DNA of 64,000 nt from NCBI GenBank assembly GCA_031002005.1, contig CM061921.1, positions 123,782,597 through 123,846,596 on the forward strand, given 5' to 3'. Both the position numbers and the translations under genes were made by a program. Below, piece after piece: positions 1 to 11,224 of this stretch; position 1 is the first letter of the stretch, and each line of letters begins with the position of its first letter. The notes beneath the pieces were generated by a model that worked only from the letters and a program-made list of their open reading frames with translations, was not told the DNA's origin and ran no database searches. The stretch is from Vandiemenella viatica. Lineage: Eukaryota; Arthropoda; Insecta; Orthoptera; Morabidae.

Positions 1-149
1 CTTGGTGCACCTCTGTCCACAACTGCCTTTTCTTTGAAATGGTTGGGATCCAAGGGACATCAAATGGATTGACCCTTTTGGACGTTGAAGCTTGAGCAGT
101 TGGTCGTTGATTGAGGGTGCTGAAATCTTCGCGTTTTCAAGTCAAGAGC
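1..149. other. Unassigned window start
   Basis: No convincing coding frame, RNA or transposon signature is visible here. It leads into the short repeated motif that begins at 150. Confidence 0.5.
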
Positions 150-554
150 TAGCCCGTTATTGGACCACCAATGGTAGCCCGTTTTTAGACCATGCGGTAC
201 TTCAAGTTGATGGTCACGGCAGCCATTAAAAAACAAACAAATTGAACAGGATAGGTGTCTTGCATGAAGCTCAGGTCATGTACTTTGAGATTAGGTGGAA
301 GCCATTTACTTTATTGAGTAAGTAAAAAAGAGATAAATTAATGTTGGCCTACCTTGAAAAGTTTTGAGTTTTCAAATGCAAGCTTTCCGATAAAACAATT
401 TGCACCAACACACGTGTGTCACAGATTCATTTGCTCACTACTCTTCTCCTACCAATTGATGTTCCTTTGGGTGCCATTCCTGTGCCTGAGCACAACCCCC
501 TTCCACCACTCTCAACAAGTAGCCCGTATTTAGACCCTAGCCCGTCTTTGGACC
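150..554 (+). repeat. Four dispersed copies of a 17-bp motif
   Basis: The motif TAGCCCGTNTTTRGACC, allowing one mismatch, occurs at 150-166, 175-191, 520-536 and 538-554. The copies form two close pairs about 345 bp apart. The sequence between the pairs is not obviously repeated. I do not recognise the motif. The paired arrangement suggests a duplicated unit or a protein-binding cluster inside an unidentified repeat. Only the recurrence itself is seen. Confidence 0.6.
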
Positions 555-1279
555 TTCTCCTTATATATTTTAAACTGAGGCACCCATTTACATTTCGTTT
601 ATCTAATTGAGAGCTCACGAAGGCACGTGTCTGCAGAGTGTGTTTTGAACAGGCCGCATAAATCATGATTTGGGTTGTTCACAAATATTCTTTTGCACCG
701 ATATATTAGTTGCCTCTATTTGAAGAAAACAAGGTCAGTTATTCTAAATTTGCGAAAACATGTATCAGATATATAGGAAGCTGAGAAGCGAGGGACGCCT
801 ATATACAAAATTAATTTAATTATTTCGATGTAGCTGGCTGAAGTCTGAACCCAACTATTGCTTGCAATTTTAGCATTAAGAATACATATTTCCAGTGTTT
901 TATATTTATTTTCGAATTAACGTATGATTCATTTACCACATAATTAATATGCAAATGAATAGTATAGCACACGGCACGATATAAATTGAATGTAACAGAA
1001 GAGTGAGTTTTTTTAAGACCATCTAGCCATTACTGCCCTTAATTAGTGCAATGTTGCTGTGATTTGTGACAGTGTACTATACAGAAACTGAATATGTAAC
1101 ACCTGTCCTAAAGATGTAATGTATAGCAGTAAAAGAAATGACAAGAAGGCCAGTAAAAGGCAATAATATTAAAAAAATATTCAGTCATTAATTGTTATAA
1201 AAGAGCTGCATGTTTCAACGCAAGACATATCTTCTGTAATTACTATATATGATTCTGAACCTGTACAAATTACAGTCCG
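555..1279. other. AT-rich, nothing recognised
   Basis: About 700 bases of AT-rich sequence. Neither strand shows a supported gene, RNA or element. Confidence 0.5.
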
Positions 1280-2935
1280 AATTCTTTACAGATCCCCAAG
1301 ATCTGGCGGAAAGCCAAAGTTGTGGCACTGCTAAAGCCTGGAAAGGAACCAACAGACCTAAAAAACTTCCGACCAGTTTCACTCCTTTGTCATTTATACG
1401 AAGTCTTGGAGGGATTGATCCTCAACTGTATCTCAGAGTGCATTGACAAAGTGCTCATAAAGGAACAAGCTGGTTTTCGACAAGGTCGGTCATGCTGCGG
1501 CCAAATTCTTGACCTCACACAGTATATAGAGGACGGGTATGAAAGATGACAGGTTACGGGTGTGGCATTCATCGATCTCACAACGGCGTATTATACAGTC
1601 AACCAAAAAATGTTGATAAGTAAGGTATACTCTACCACAAAAGACTACCATCTTGTACAAGTCATCCAGTGTTTACTACAAAACAGAAGGTTTTACGTCA
1701 TCCTCCATAATTAGAAGAATCGTTGGAGAATTCAGGAGATTGGCCTCCATCAGCGTAGTGTGCTGGCCCCGCTCTTGTACAACATATATACAAATGACCA
1801 ACCAATTATTCCTGGAACAAGAGCATTCATTTATGCTGATGACACAGCAATCACAGCTCAAGGTACAACCTTTGAGGCGTTGGAGGTGAATCTGACAACA
1901 ACTCTTGAGGACATGGCCAAGTATTATGATGCTAAAAGTCCAACTCTGGAAAAACGCAGGTCTACGCATTCCCCCTGAGAAACAGAGAAGCCAGAAAGAA
2001 GCTGAACATCAACTGGAGGGGACAAACAACTATTACATTGCGATACTCCAAAATATCTGGGGGTAAAGCTTGATCGCTCTCTTACATTCAAAGCCCATTG
2101 TGAGGATCTGAAACTCAAAGTATCCTCCCGGAACAACATCATCCGAAAAATTACAACTACCTCCTGGGGAGCACAGCCAAATGTGCATCGTACATCTGTC
2201 CTGGCACTCAATTTCTCTGCAGCAAAAAACTCAGCACCAGTTTGGCAAAACTCTGCAGCTGCTAGGCAGGTTGATATAGCACTGAATGATACTGGCCACA
2301 TTGTAACAGGTTGTCTGAAAGCAACTCCTGTCAGATAAATATACCAAATCGTGGGTACAGCTCCACCTAACATTTGAAGGAAAACAGCTGCAGAAATGGA
2401 GAAGAGGAAACAAGGAACAGACCACAGACACCCTTTGTTTGGACATGAACCTCAACCCGCAAGGCTAAATTCGAGATACAGCTTCTTACAGTCAACTACA
2501 GCAACTGGAGCACGCCGTGTACAACTATGGCGAAATTCGTTGCCTGAAGGGCACTGGAGGAATATCAAAGAGGCACCGGCCGCGGGGTGTAATCAGCCTT
2601 GTGCCATATGGAAGGCATTAAATAGATTAAGAACTGAAGTGTCCCGATGTAGATCTAATATAAAAAATGGGGTTACACTACTGAAAACTATGTGAATGTG
2701 GTACGCTGTAGGACCCACAAAATCTTCTGGTATGCAGGAATCTAACTGAAACCTACACTATCGACGACCTTATTAGGGCAAATGAAAAAGCCATTAGGAT
2801 TGCGGAATTCTGGTAACACACCATTTAATTGTGTTCTTTAGTCCATAAGCTTAATATTAATTAATTAATATTATTTGTTTCGTTTCAACTTGTAATGTTA
2901 TGTCCTGGACACGAGAAATAAATAAATAAGTCCGA
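1280..2935 (+). pseudogene. CR1/Jockey-like LINE reverse transcriptase, decayed
   Basis: The plus strand encodes fragments of a non-LTR reverse transcriptase in shifting frames. In order these are a palm entry region (LLKPGKEPTDLKNFRPVSLL), EQAGFRQGRSC, a motif A region (FIDLTTAYYTVN), a motif B region ending APLLYNIYTND, and the catalytic box FIYADDTA near 1825-1848. Downstream come a thumb region with YLGVKLDRSLTFKAHC and the C-terminal region with VWQNSAA and VTGCLKATPVR. Motif A has tyrosine where the catalytic aspartate is expected, and stops and frameshifts occur throughout, so it is inactive. The tail near 2930 carries AATAAATAAATAAG, like a short LINE 3' repeat. The family call rests on motif order and wording; CR1, Jockey and L2-type LINEs are the alternatives. 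Confidence 0.85.
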
Positions 2936-3405
2936 TTTTCAATACAGGAGTGAGAAAAATCAGAGTCACTAGGAAAGAAAACAAAAACTTATTCAGAACT
3001 TGAGTCTCCGTAAATAGGTGAAACTATGCTTGTATCTTGAGGCCTAGGCAGTAGGAAACAAGATTTTGATGTTTTTCTTATCTCGACTCAGTATGTTGTA
3101 ATGCCTTGTTACTTGCCTAGTGTAAAATAAATTGACCAATTAACTAAAGGAGTTAATTTCAGAGAAGAACCACATATGTATCCTATCGGAAGTTTTTGCA
3201 CCCTATTAAAACAAAAAACAAAAACATTCAATTTTTCATCAAACTGCGGACGTGCATATATGAATTTCATATGTTATTTCCCAAACTAGTTTTTAAATCT
3301 AGAAAGCAGAAACTTTCATCCCACAGTCATATGATTGTATTTTGTTTGCGTAGACTATAATCTCACATTACATCGTGGATTGTTACTGAATTTCATTTGT
3401 TACAG
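2936..3405 (+). other. Inferred intron upstream of the receptor exon
   Basis: AT-rich DNA with no recognisable element. It ends in TTTCATTTGTTACAG, a pyrimidine-rich splice acceptor whose AG is at 3404-3405. Confidence 0.5.
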
Positions 3406-3533
3406 GGATTTATGTCACGATGCTTGGACCAAACTAAGATTATCCCCGATGTTTGGTTGTATCTGTCCAAACAATCACATGAAACGACGCTGTGATCGGA
3501 TATTTACCATGGTTAATCACAATCCTTGCGTTG
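3406..3533 (+). CDS. Exon of a GDNF-family receptor alpha-like protein
   Basis: This 128-bp exon lies between a TTACAG acceptor and a TTG|GTGAGT donor. It starts with the last base of a codon and ends with the first base of the next, giving 42 complete codons. The peptide begins DLCHDAWTKL, continues SPMFGCICP, then has HMKRRCDRIF and ends HNPCV. Five cysteines in the pattern C...GCxCP...RRC...NPC fit the last cysteine-rich (GDNF/GAS1-type) domain of GFR-alpha receptors, where a CxC pair is followed by a cysteine helix and NPC. Family members are cell-surface co-receptors for growth factors or adhesion proteins. The frame is open through the exon. The rest of the domain would be on upstream exons outside the window. 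The splice sites and cysteine pattern are seen; the family assignment is inference and a related GAS1-type protein is possible. Confidence 0.65.
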
Positions 3534-5019
3534 GTGAGTGTAACGATGTATTTATTGTAGCTGTAACAAATAATGTTAAGATGTCGTATATGTTATTCAA
3601 AGGGTAATGAGTTTTTAGTTTTAATCCCAGAGTCTTAAAACTTAATTAGATTTTCAAAGCACAACCAAAATATATTGTGTACACAGAATATTTTACCTCC
3701 ACCGGACTCAAATTATATCGGTATAAATTCGACATTAATGATTATTGTTTTAGTTACTCTCACATATCCGCTCAAATACTTTCTGAATTTAAATCATCCG
3801 AATATGTAGATATAACTAATTAACACTTATTATTTATTAGAAATTACAAATATTATCTCTATGTAGCAGTGTAATAGTGTTGCAAATTTTCCATCCACCA
3901 GATATGTTTAACACGAGTTTCAACAAACTAAAAGTGTAAAATATGTTTGAAAAGTCACGCTGTTACGTACCTTTACACTTGTAACACGTAGCATACTGAT
4001 CCAATTATTCGTATGAATGAAATACAGTTAAAATAGATCAAAGAATTTTAATAGTTTTTTCTTACCTTATTTTATACGGTTGGTAAAAATCTTATGTTTT
4101 AAAAATTATATGCAAAAACGTAGGCAAATAATATGGTAGCAACGATTAACATTTCTCGTTCACGTGTCACATGTTTGGTGGATGGCTTTTGTTGTCTGGT
4201 TATGTGTTTTACTGTATTTGAAATAAATTTTAGCGTGCACGTCATAAGTATGTGGCATGGTACAGACAGGAATTTCAGGCACATGATATGGAATGTATAA
4301 GTTTCGATATCGCTCACTTCACTTCACGATGTGACTCAGCTTTGTCACATACTCAGTTTTCAAATGCACTTCGTGCTCCCTGAGACGCATCAGTATTAAG
4401 AATGTTGGAATTTATTTTCGAATTCTTTACTTTCTTCACTACCGAAATTGAAACAATAAAATCACAATGTGCTACTTATTCATGTTTATCGCAAAATACT
4501 GTATTCAGGTATGTGTAAGATACAATTTTTTCTTGGTACAAATAGCATTGTAGTGCATTGAATTTATATTTTAGGAAACTGGATAGCAGATCCCATATTT
4601 GCGATTATGGATGTACTGGCATGGACAAATTAAAACAAAAAATATAAATCATTGTTTAGTGCAGAAACAGCAAGGAACAAAACAAGCAGCTAACAGATTT
4701 CATGATAATGACATTCAACCACAGCAGATTAGGGGTAGCCTTCCCAACTACTTTTGAAGGCTGTTGGATATTTATTCTGCTGGAACTGTGTTTTGCTCAG
4801 TTAATATATTGCACAGCAATAAAAAATTATTTGTATTTATGTAATATTTAGTTTGTCCTGAAAGTATGTAAGGAAATGCTTAAATTTTCTGTTCTGTTGC
4901 GTTCCGGTGGCCTACCACACTCGCCATCCAGAGGCGATGCAAAACCACGAAACAGCTTCCGTTGTCGTTCTATGGGCGAACTTGAAATTTAAAAATTGTG
5001 TAGGAGCTCGACTGGCAAA
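3534..5019 (+). other. Start of a long inferred intron
   Basis: AT-rich sequence with no recognised gene or element, directly after the GTGAGT donor. If the exon at 47681 is the next exon, this intron is about 44.1 kb. Confidence 0.4.
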
Positions 5020-5312
5020 CAGTGACACTCTGTATATATGAAATGTTCTCGGGTGACTAGCAGAGTTAAATAAGTGTTATAATTACACGATATTTCGGCG
5101 ATCTCATCTGGTGAAGTGCGATGTTGTTGAGTCAACTCAGACTCCTGCTGCTACGCTGTGATTGGTCGGCTCTGGAACCCGTCGCAGCCAGCAGAGCACC
5201 AGAAGATGGCGACAGCGATTGAGATCGTCGAAATATCGTGTAATAATAACATTTCTTTAAGTCGACTAGTCATCCAAGAACATTTCATATATTCTCATCG
5301 CCGAGAGAAACT
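5020..5312. repeat. Inverted pair of Penelope-like tails
   Basis: The segment at about 5020-5125, read on the minus strand, matches 5199-5312 on the plus strand. Both contain CGAAATATCGTGTAAT followed by related AT-rich sequence and an AACATTTCATATAT block. The spacer of about 75 bp is more GC-rich. The right arm contains AGAAGATGGCGA, a short hairpin, then TCGTCGAAA. This resembles the 3' tail of the Penelope-like element at 30.4 kb, which has GAAGAAGGTCT...CCGAAATATTGTG. No coding part remains. I infer two opposed 3' fragments of a Penelope-like element; a foldback DNA element is the alternative. Confidence 0.5.
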
Positions 5313-8194
5313 GCGTTCTTATGCAATGACACTCTGGTCAATAAAAGACTAAAACAAGCCGTACCGTTTATTTTCTTTGGAGCACTGGCGGATCTAGGAA
5401 TTATCCGAACCGGTGCAAGAACTGAGATTGCCGCCTCGAACCCCCACTGTCACGCCACCCAATTATTACCAATTGGTCCATTGTTCGCCTCTCGGGACAG
5501 TAATTGAGCTAAACAAATGATCTCCGGGATTTAAATTTGCCGCCTGTTGAAATTTCCGCCTGGGGCAAGTGCCCCAGTTTGCTCCCCCTTCCTTCCCCTT
5601 ATATCCGAAAATGTTTTGGAATAACTTTTGCCTCAGCTGTGTAATTAAGGCGAGCGTGATAATTGATAATAAGTCCAAGACGGACAGAATAGTGTAACAG
5701 ATATGTACACCAGCATTCTAACGGGTAGTCGTCTCATTACTCAAGCATTCATTGTTGGAAGACGTAAAACAGTTATTATGACCCTCGAGTGGTTAGAATA
5801 GCATTCATTATATGCTGTTTCAGAAACAAATGATACTTGAGTGTAAAACTTTTTCCTGTCGATGTTTGAAATATTTACTTCTGAATAAAACATTCTTGAA
5901 AGTTTTTTCTTTTTCTTGATTGACCGTACGAGTTAAGATTCACGAATGAAGAATTTCACTAAGGAATTACCATCACATATACTCCGTTCAGTATTATTAT
6001 GATTATTATTATTTTTTTTTTTTCCATCCTTGTTTCGGTATCTAAAGTCATTTATTTATTTATTTCTTGCATGCACAATTAGAAAATTGATGAAATAATT
6101 ATTCTTAAATTCCTATGTTTCCAATTTCTAGACGAACGTCTATTAAACTGGAAAATTTTATTGCAGCAATTGTTTAAATAATGAAAACCAACTGAAGGGG
6201 CAAATAATTGCCGATAACGATGCTCTTCCACAAAGTAGTTTATGACAGTAAACAAATTCTTCAACTTTTTTTTCTTGGATTTTTCCATTTCTCCACACTG
6301 TTATTTTTCACAATTACGTTTTCCCCATGCATTGCCTTAGTCGATGTAATAAGAATTACGTGGCTGTGATGAAATTATATTAGTAATAAATAAAATAAAC
6401 AAAGTATTAAAAAAATTTCGTTATTAAAAAATTTCAATTTAGTGTCTGTAATACGTACTCCCGTTGTTATTTCGCTCCAAACGGTTAGATGGCGTATGAG
6501 TTCGGTTGATCAATGGTTCTACGTCTTGCCCCAGGCTATTATACGTTTACCTAAGCGCAGTATTCTACTCGTCTCTCCAAATATATGGAAATTGAGCTAA
6601 ACTATTAACTAATGAGTCAGCAATGTACGGGAAAAACATCGATATTCGTCCCGAATATTCTTTGTTTGGTGAAAACAACGTACCAGAGAGCTTCAAATAG
6701 AGTGCAACGCATTTTGATCTTTCGGTGCTGGGCCAGGAAGTAAAATGTTTGTATTTGCTTGAAAATCCCTAGCTTTAAATGTTGTTTAGTGTTGATTTGC
6801 AAGTAAAAGCAACAATACACACTTTCAGACTTACGGAATTTATTTAGTTCGCATATTCCATCTTAGATGAAGTAAAAAAAAAAACGTTAACGTACAACAT
6901 GAAATTTATAAAAAATATAATCTTTGCTGATTCGCTGGCGCATGACGTTCTGGCTGCGCTGCGTCTTACCCAGTCCGTCGATGGCGCCGGCTGCGGCTCC
7001 ATATTGCCGATTATTATGGTTTATTTTCACTATCCTTTTGTTTGGAATGTTGTCTAAGAATAGAGAAAGCTGGATTACAAACGTCACTGAGCAGTTGAAA
7101 CAAATATTTTTGTTGACTTCATTATATGAGTGTTCCTAAAAGTTATCGTAGTTGTGACTATATTTACACACTGGTTGTTTCTGTTTAAAATGTTTTCGGC
7201 CGACAATCTGGTACTCCTGCTTAGTGGAATAATAATTCTGTCACTGTTAAGGAAATAAGTACACAACTTCAAACAAATGTACCAACACACACGGGGTTTA
7301 ACTTGTGCAGTAACAGTTTTAGTAACACGAGACAATTTCCACCAACGCGAACCACCAGACAAAAGATTAGACAAATCAGACATTCTTCTCTGAAGATTAG
7401 GTTCGTAAAGACAGTGGTGATAATTGTTCTTCACTCTATCCTATTACCACAATCTTGATTTCACATAATTCTGTTCCTCTTTTACCTATTTCTGACTTCT
7501 TACACTTCCTTCACAGTTTATTTCAATTTCTCACACATTTCTTTTTCCGTAATCAACCTTCTCGCTTCCTCGTAACTTATATTCAACAACCAACCTTCTT
7601 CTTCTTTTTCTCTCTTACTTCTGAGATAATCCCCAGCATGTCTGCGATATTACAACACCTGAAAATATCGATCTTTCCATCTACGTTCTTATACATTAAT
7701 ATTGTTCTAACACCGTAATTCTCACTGTAGTGTTACACAGTGTAGTTTGGAAACCAGCTTTGTTTGATTTGTCTGACTCCAACATGCTATTTGAAAGACA
7801 ATTTCGCAAAACATATAAACAACTCTGTTTAAGAATAAAATTTTAAAAAAATTATTGGGCCTACTACAAAAAAATTAAAAAGGACGATTCATTTCTGTAC
7901 ACAATTTAATTTCAAAACCTTTTGCATGCTATAGTAACTGCTGAGTATGCTGGGTCACCAAATTATGCTAACTGAATTTATTTCGACTAATTGCATTTAA
8001 AATAAGTACGAAATGAGCTAGTTTAAATATTTAATCTTTTAATGAAGTGGCTGTAGACAGGTGGGTCATTTGATATATTTTTTTAATGGGTTCACAAAGA
8101 AGTAAACGGAAATGAGCTGGCCTCAACGAATATCAAGCTATTGTTCCGATACTCACTTCGAATGTTTTATGCCGGGCCTGGTAGGTGAACTGCT
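5313..8194. other. Unassigned AT-rich intronic DNA
   Basis: No supported gene or transposon in about 2.9 kb. A short GC-richer patch at about 6940-7015 and a pyrimidine-rich stretch at 7455-7640 stand out. Open frames over both are short and lack recognisable motifs. Confidence 0.4.
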
Positions 8195-8425
8195 AATGTT
8201 ATTTGGTGGTTATATAAAGTTTTTTTGAAATGTGTATTGATATTTGTATAATAGATGGTCACGTAAGCACGTTCAACTGACCTGACTGCAAACTTCTTGC
8301 ATTTAACAGACACCGTCTCCTACTGAGAATATGTCCGCAAATCGATATCTGTTAAATGAAATGACTGTTTCTGGCAGACTGTAAACTTAGATTACTCACT
8401 TTAATTGTTCTTCAGTAGTATGTAG
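8195..8425 (+). repeat. Dispersed unclassified repeat, copy 1
   Basis: This block aligns by eye with 26330-26560 in the same orientation. Shared landmarks in the same order are TGTATATTGATATTTG (or TGTGTATTGATATTTG), an ACGTAAGCA/ACATAAGCA block, TTCAACTG, TGCAA, TCTACTGAGAA and TTTAATTGTTC/TTTAATTATTC. No protein frame or terminal repeat is evident. The two copies are strongly diverged, suggesting an old non-coding repeat family. Confidence 0.5.
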
Positions 8426-8769
8426 ATTGGCCAAAAAAAACAACAAAACACTGGTAATGTTTGTTAAACCCTCATTTGGAGGGGTTGGCGTCCAGTGTAA
8501 TTTTGGAGGGGTGGCTTTTGGAATATGCCACATCATTTTTACACTCTCTGCTTCAAATTTCTGCCTATTTTTACTAGTTTATTACCTTAATCTATTTATG
8601 AACGATATTAGAAAGAAGTTAAGAAAAGTAATTTAAGAAAAAACATGCTTATTTTGCATATATTGAGAAAACGAGCATCTCCCGTAAAAGGGTTTTAATT
8701 TATGGATGATCCTGATATCGTCGCCGGGGGTAACAGATTCTTGGCAGTTTTCATTGAAAGAGTAAAAAA
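8426..8769. other. Unassigned
   Basis: Contains two near copies of a GGAGGGGT-bearing phrase (about 8477 and 8505) but no recognised gene or element. Confidence 0.4.
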
Positions 8770-9540
8770 AAACTCACTGTAGCTAAATTATCAATTTTTC
8801 TGCGTGTGTTCTTGTGCCTTTGTCTTCGCATCAGATGGTAACGCACAAGTTTCTGAATCGTTTGAGACCCGTGACATATTGAAAAATTTCAGTTCCGTTG
8901 CAGTCCTTACACTACACTTCATCAAGATTGATTTTGGACATTTTTTAGACACTACTAAGTATAAAATTCCTAAAAAAGACCAATAGTTCTGCTCTATTTC
9001 TGTGACACAAGTTCTCTTGGAGATCATATATTTATATGTATTGGCAATCCACGGTCATGTTCTGTTGAAAGTAAATGTCTGAATACTCAATTAGAACATC
9101 AATTAAATTACTGTTTATAATCTGCTGGAAAAGATAAATTTCGTCAGTTACATCATCACTGTTTTCGGAAAATGGAAGAATGGTTTTCACTAAGTTTTTT
9201 AAAGGTGTTCTTGAAAATTTTCTTATGACGGGACTTTCCTCACACATTTGAATTTCGCTTACTTCTTTCAAGACTTTCCCCTCTTTCCTTTCTTTTTTGT
9301 AAATTGTTTTTACCAAAACATCTCCTGAAGCCCTGACAGCAGCAGCATTGTGTGTCGGCGAGAACGCTTGTGGAGGTTCATCAACGTCTCCGTCAATTTC
9401 ATGATCAGAATGTTCAATGAGCTCTGATTTATCGGTGTCAGATACACTATGAACAGATTCGAGTGCCCCTTCATCCGAAATTTCTTGTAAAACCTGCTGA
9501 TGGTTTACAGGAGACACAAGCGGAGGAGCGGCGTACTGCG
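8770..9540 (-). pseudogene. piggyBac-like transposase N-terminal remnant
   Basis: The minus strand has an open frame of 161 codons at 9032-9517. It begins with an acidic region (SDTDKSELIEHSDHEIDGD) and then SRTPLKNL and NLIDVLIEYSDIYFQQN. Across a stop and frameshifts the strand continues with FLGILYLV, then INLDEV*CKD, GTEIFQYVTGLKRFR and EDKGTR down to about 8800. The acidic N terminus followed by an LGxLYL block, LxExW-KDGTG-like and IF...MxxxRF blocks is the order in piggyBac transposases. The catalytic DDD core and terminal repeats were not found, so only the first half survives. A domesticated piggyBac-derived gene is unlikely given the internal stops. Confidence 0.6.
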
Positions 9541-10813
9541 ACGCTCTCAGACTGGATAGGCGTATTATTGTTTGGGATTGCTACTAGGAAGGTAGATGGA
9601 GGATGAGGGCGTACAAAGGGGTAGCTTGTTATTTACAGCCAGAAATACTATGTACGCCAGCCTCTCCAATTGAGGGTTAATTGGAATTTCTGTTCGGATT
9701 ACAGATTTCTGTATATATATTCTTCATTTGAATAATACGACAATAAAAACGCCTGAAGCTATAAATCACTTTACAATCTTACATAACTTGTTCAGTTAGC
9801 ATTCACTTTTGTATAAATCAGATTTAAGTTCTCCTAATGTTCTTTCGTTATATTTCAATTGTTTCTTCTGCAAGATATTACAGCTTTGTTAATTTGAAAA
9901 AAAAACAAGAAGAACTTTACTAGCGGTTTCCATAAGTTTTAGATGAACTTTTCGCTGCTCAATTCTTCTTCTTCAAACGTATATGATTCTTGACTTGGTC
10001 TGCATTCACAAAAGCTTTATCAGGTATATTAAGACTTTTCTTTTTATTCACGGAAGACGATGTTGCCCATGTAAAACCGTAACGGAGTCTCCTAAGAATA
10101 GCTTTGTGCATATCTATGTGATCTCTTGGTCCTAATGAAACTTGTACCATATGCCGTCAACCAATCTAATTTTCAGTAAACATACGTGGCAACACGCGTT
10201 ATTGAGTTTCCTAAATGCTAATCAGTACCTGAATCCATGAAACTGAGTGCTTTAATTACAGCTAGACTAATTTCTCCAAAATTGCCAGAAATTTTAGGAA
10301 ATGGATTAGAAATCCCTACCCGACAATGTAGCAACGTAATTCAATATTTAACATGTGTGTCTCTAATATACTATTATGCTATAACCGCACATTATGGTGG
10401 TGTTCAAAACCTGATTAGCAATGAACAAATATTAAATCATCGGACTTAATAAGGCTCAACGCTGATTCTAACACGAAAAATACTCAAATTGCAAAATGCA
10501 ACAAATATAAAGAGTACAAATCATCCCAAAATGCTCCCCATATGGTCGTGGTCACTACAATATTCTTTACATAGGCTGTTCACAAGTAGGGTTTCGTGAT
10601 TTAGCAATAGCAATTCACTGTGTATACCGTGAAAAAAAATCCTATCGTATACATGAAACCGCAGGTAAATTGTTTAAATTATAGAAGGAAAGTAATATAC
10701 AAGAAGTGTTCATTATTATTCCAAAATCGAAAAAGATGTTTCATCAAACGTGGAGAAAGTACAAAATATCATTGAAGAAAGTTTTATCTTAGGACACCTA
10801 CAGCTTTTACTAT
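9541..10813. other. Unassigned; one small open frame
   Basis: No element recognised. A 63-codon minus-strand frame at 9959-10150 starts with ATG, is basic at its C terminus (NHIRLKKKN) and has a fairly normal composition, but I recognise no family and see no splice signals that would make it an exon. Confidence 0.35.
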
Positions 10814-11212
10814 ACAGGGTGCTTCCGTGATGCTGTCATTAACTTTCAGGAATGATGAAGAAGTGCAAATGTATAAATTTGAGCTAAGCGATTATGGTTG
10901 TATAAGTGAAAATTTACTCAAGTTCAGCCTAAGCCTTGCGTAGCGTTCAAACTAACAGCCCCAACATCCGAACCGTGATCTTGACCTCCTGAATACACCA
11001 CAATACCCTCAGATAAATTTCCCGGTTGTTGGAATTGTAATGGCGCACATACCTATATGTCAGAGATACAGAAAATCCAAAGTCTACAGTACAATAATAA
11101 TGAATTGCATTTACCTGCACAACTTTCATAAGCTGCTACATTTACAACAGTTGTATCATTCTCCATCATCCCTGAAAGTTTGTAACATCATCACGAAATC
11201 ACCCCATACATC
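10814..11212. mobile_element. Short TIR DNA element related to 41036-41757
   Basis: The left end CAGGGTGCTTCCGTGATG matches the reverse complement of the right end (GGGTGATTTCGTGATGATG), and both continue with an AACTTTCAGG-ATGATG block, giving terminal inverted repeats of about 40 bp. The interior resembles the copy at 41.0 kb, sharing TTGCGTAGCGTTCAAACTAAC/GTCGCGTAGCTCTCAAACTAAC and AATAATGAATT(G/C)CATTTACC. The 41-kb copy is longer and keeps what may be the end of a DDE transposase, so this one is a shortened non-autonomous derivative. The superfamily is not certain; Tc1/mariner-like is my guess. Confidence 0.6.
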
Positions 11213-11224
11213 AATGATCATCAT

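Noticed and set aside
6924..7139. Possible signal-peptide protein with a hydrophobic stretch
   Set aside because: The frame depends on a short GC-rich patch in AT-rich DNA; no splice or domain support, and the opposite strand is equally open.
9959..10150. 63-codon ATG-started minus-strand frame as a gene
   Set aside because: Too short to judge, no family recognised and no flanking exon signals; kept only as a note in the gap entry.
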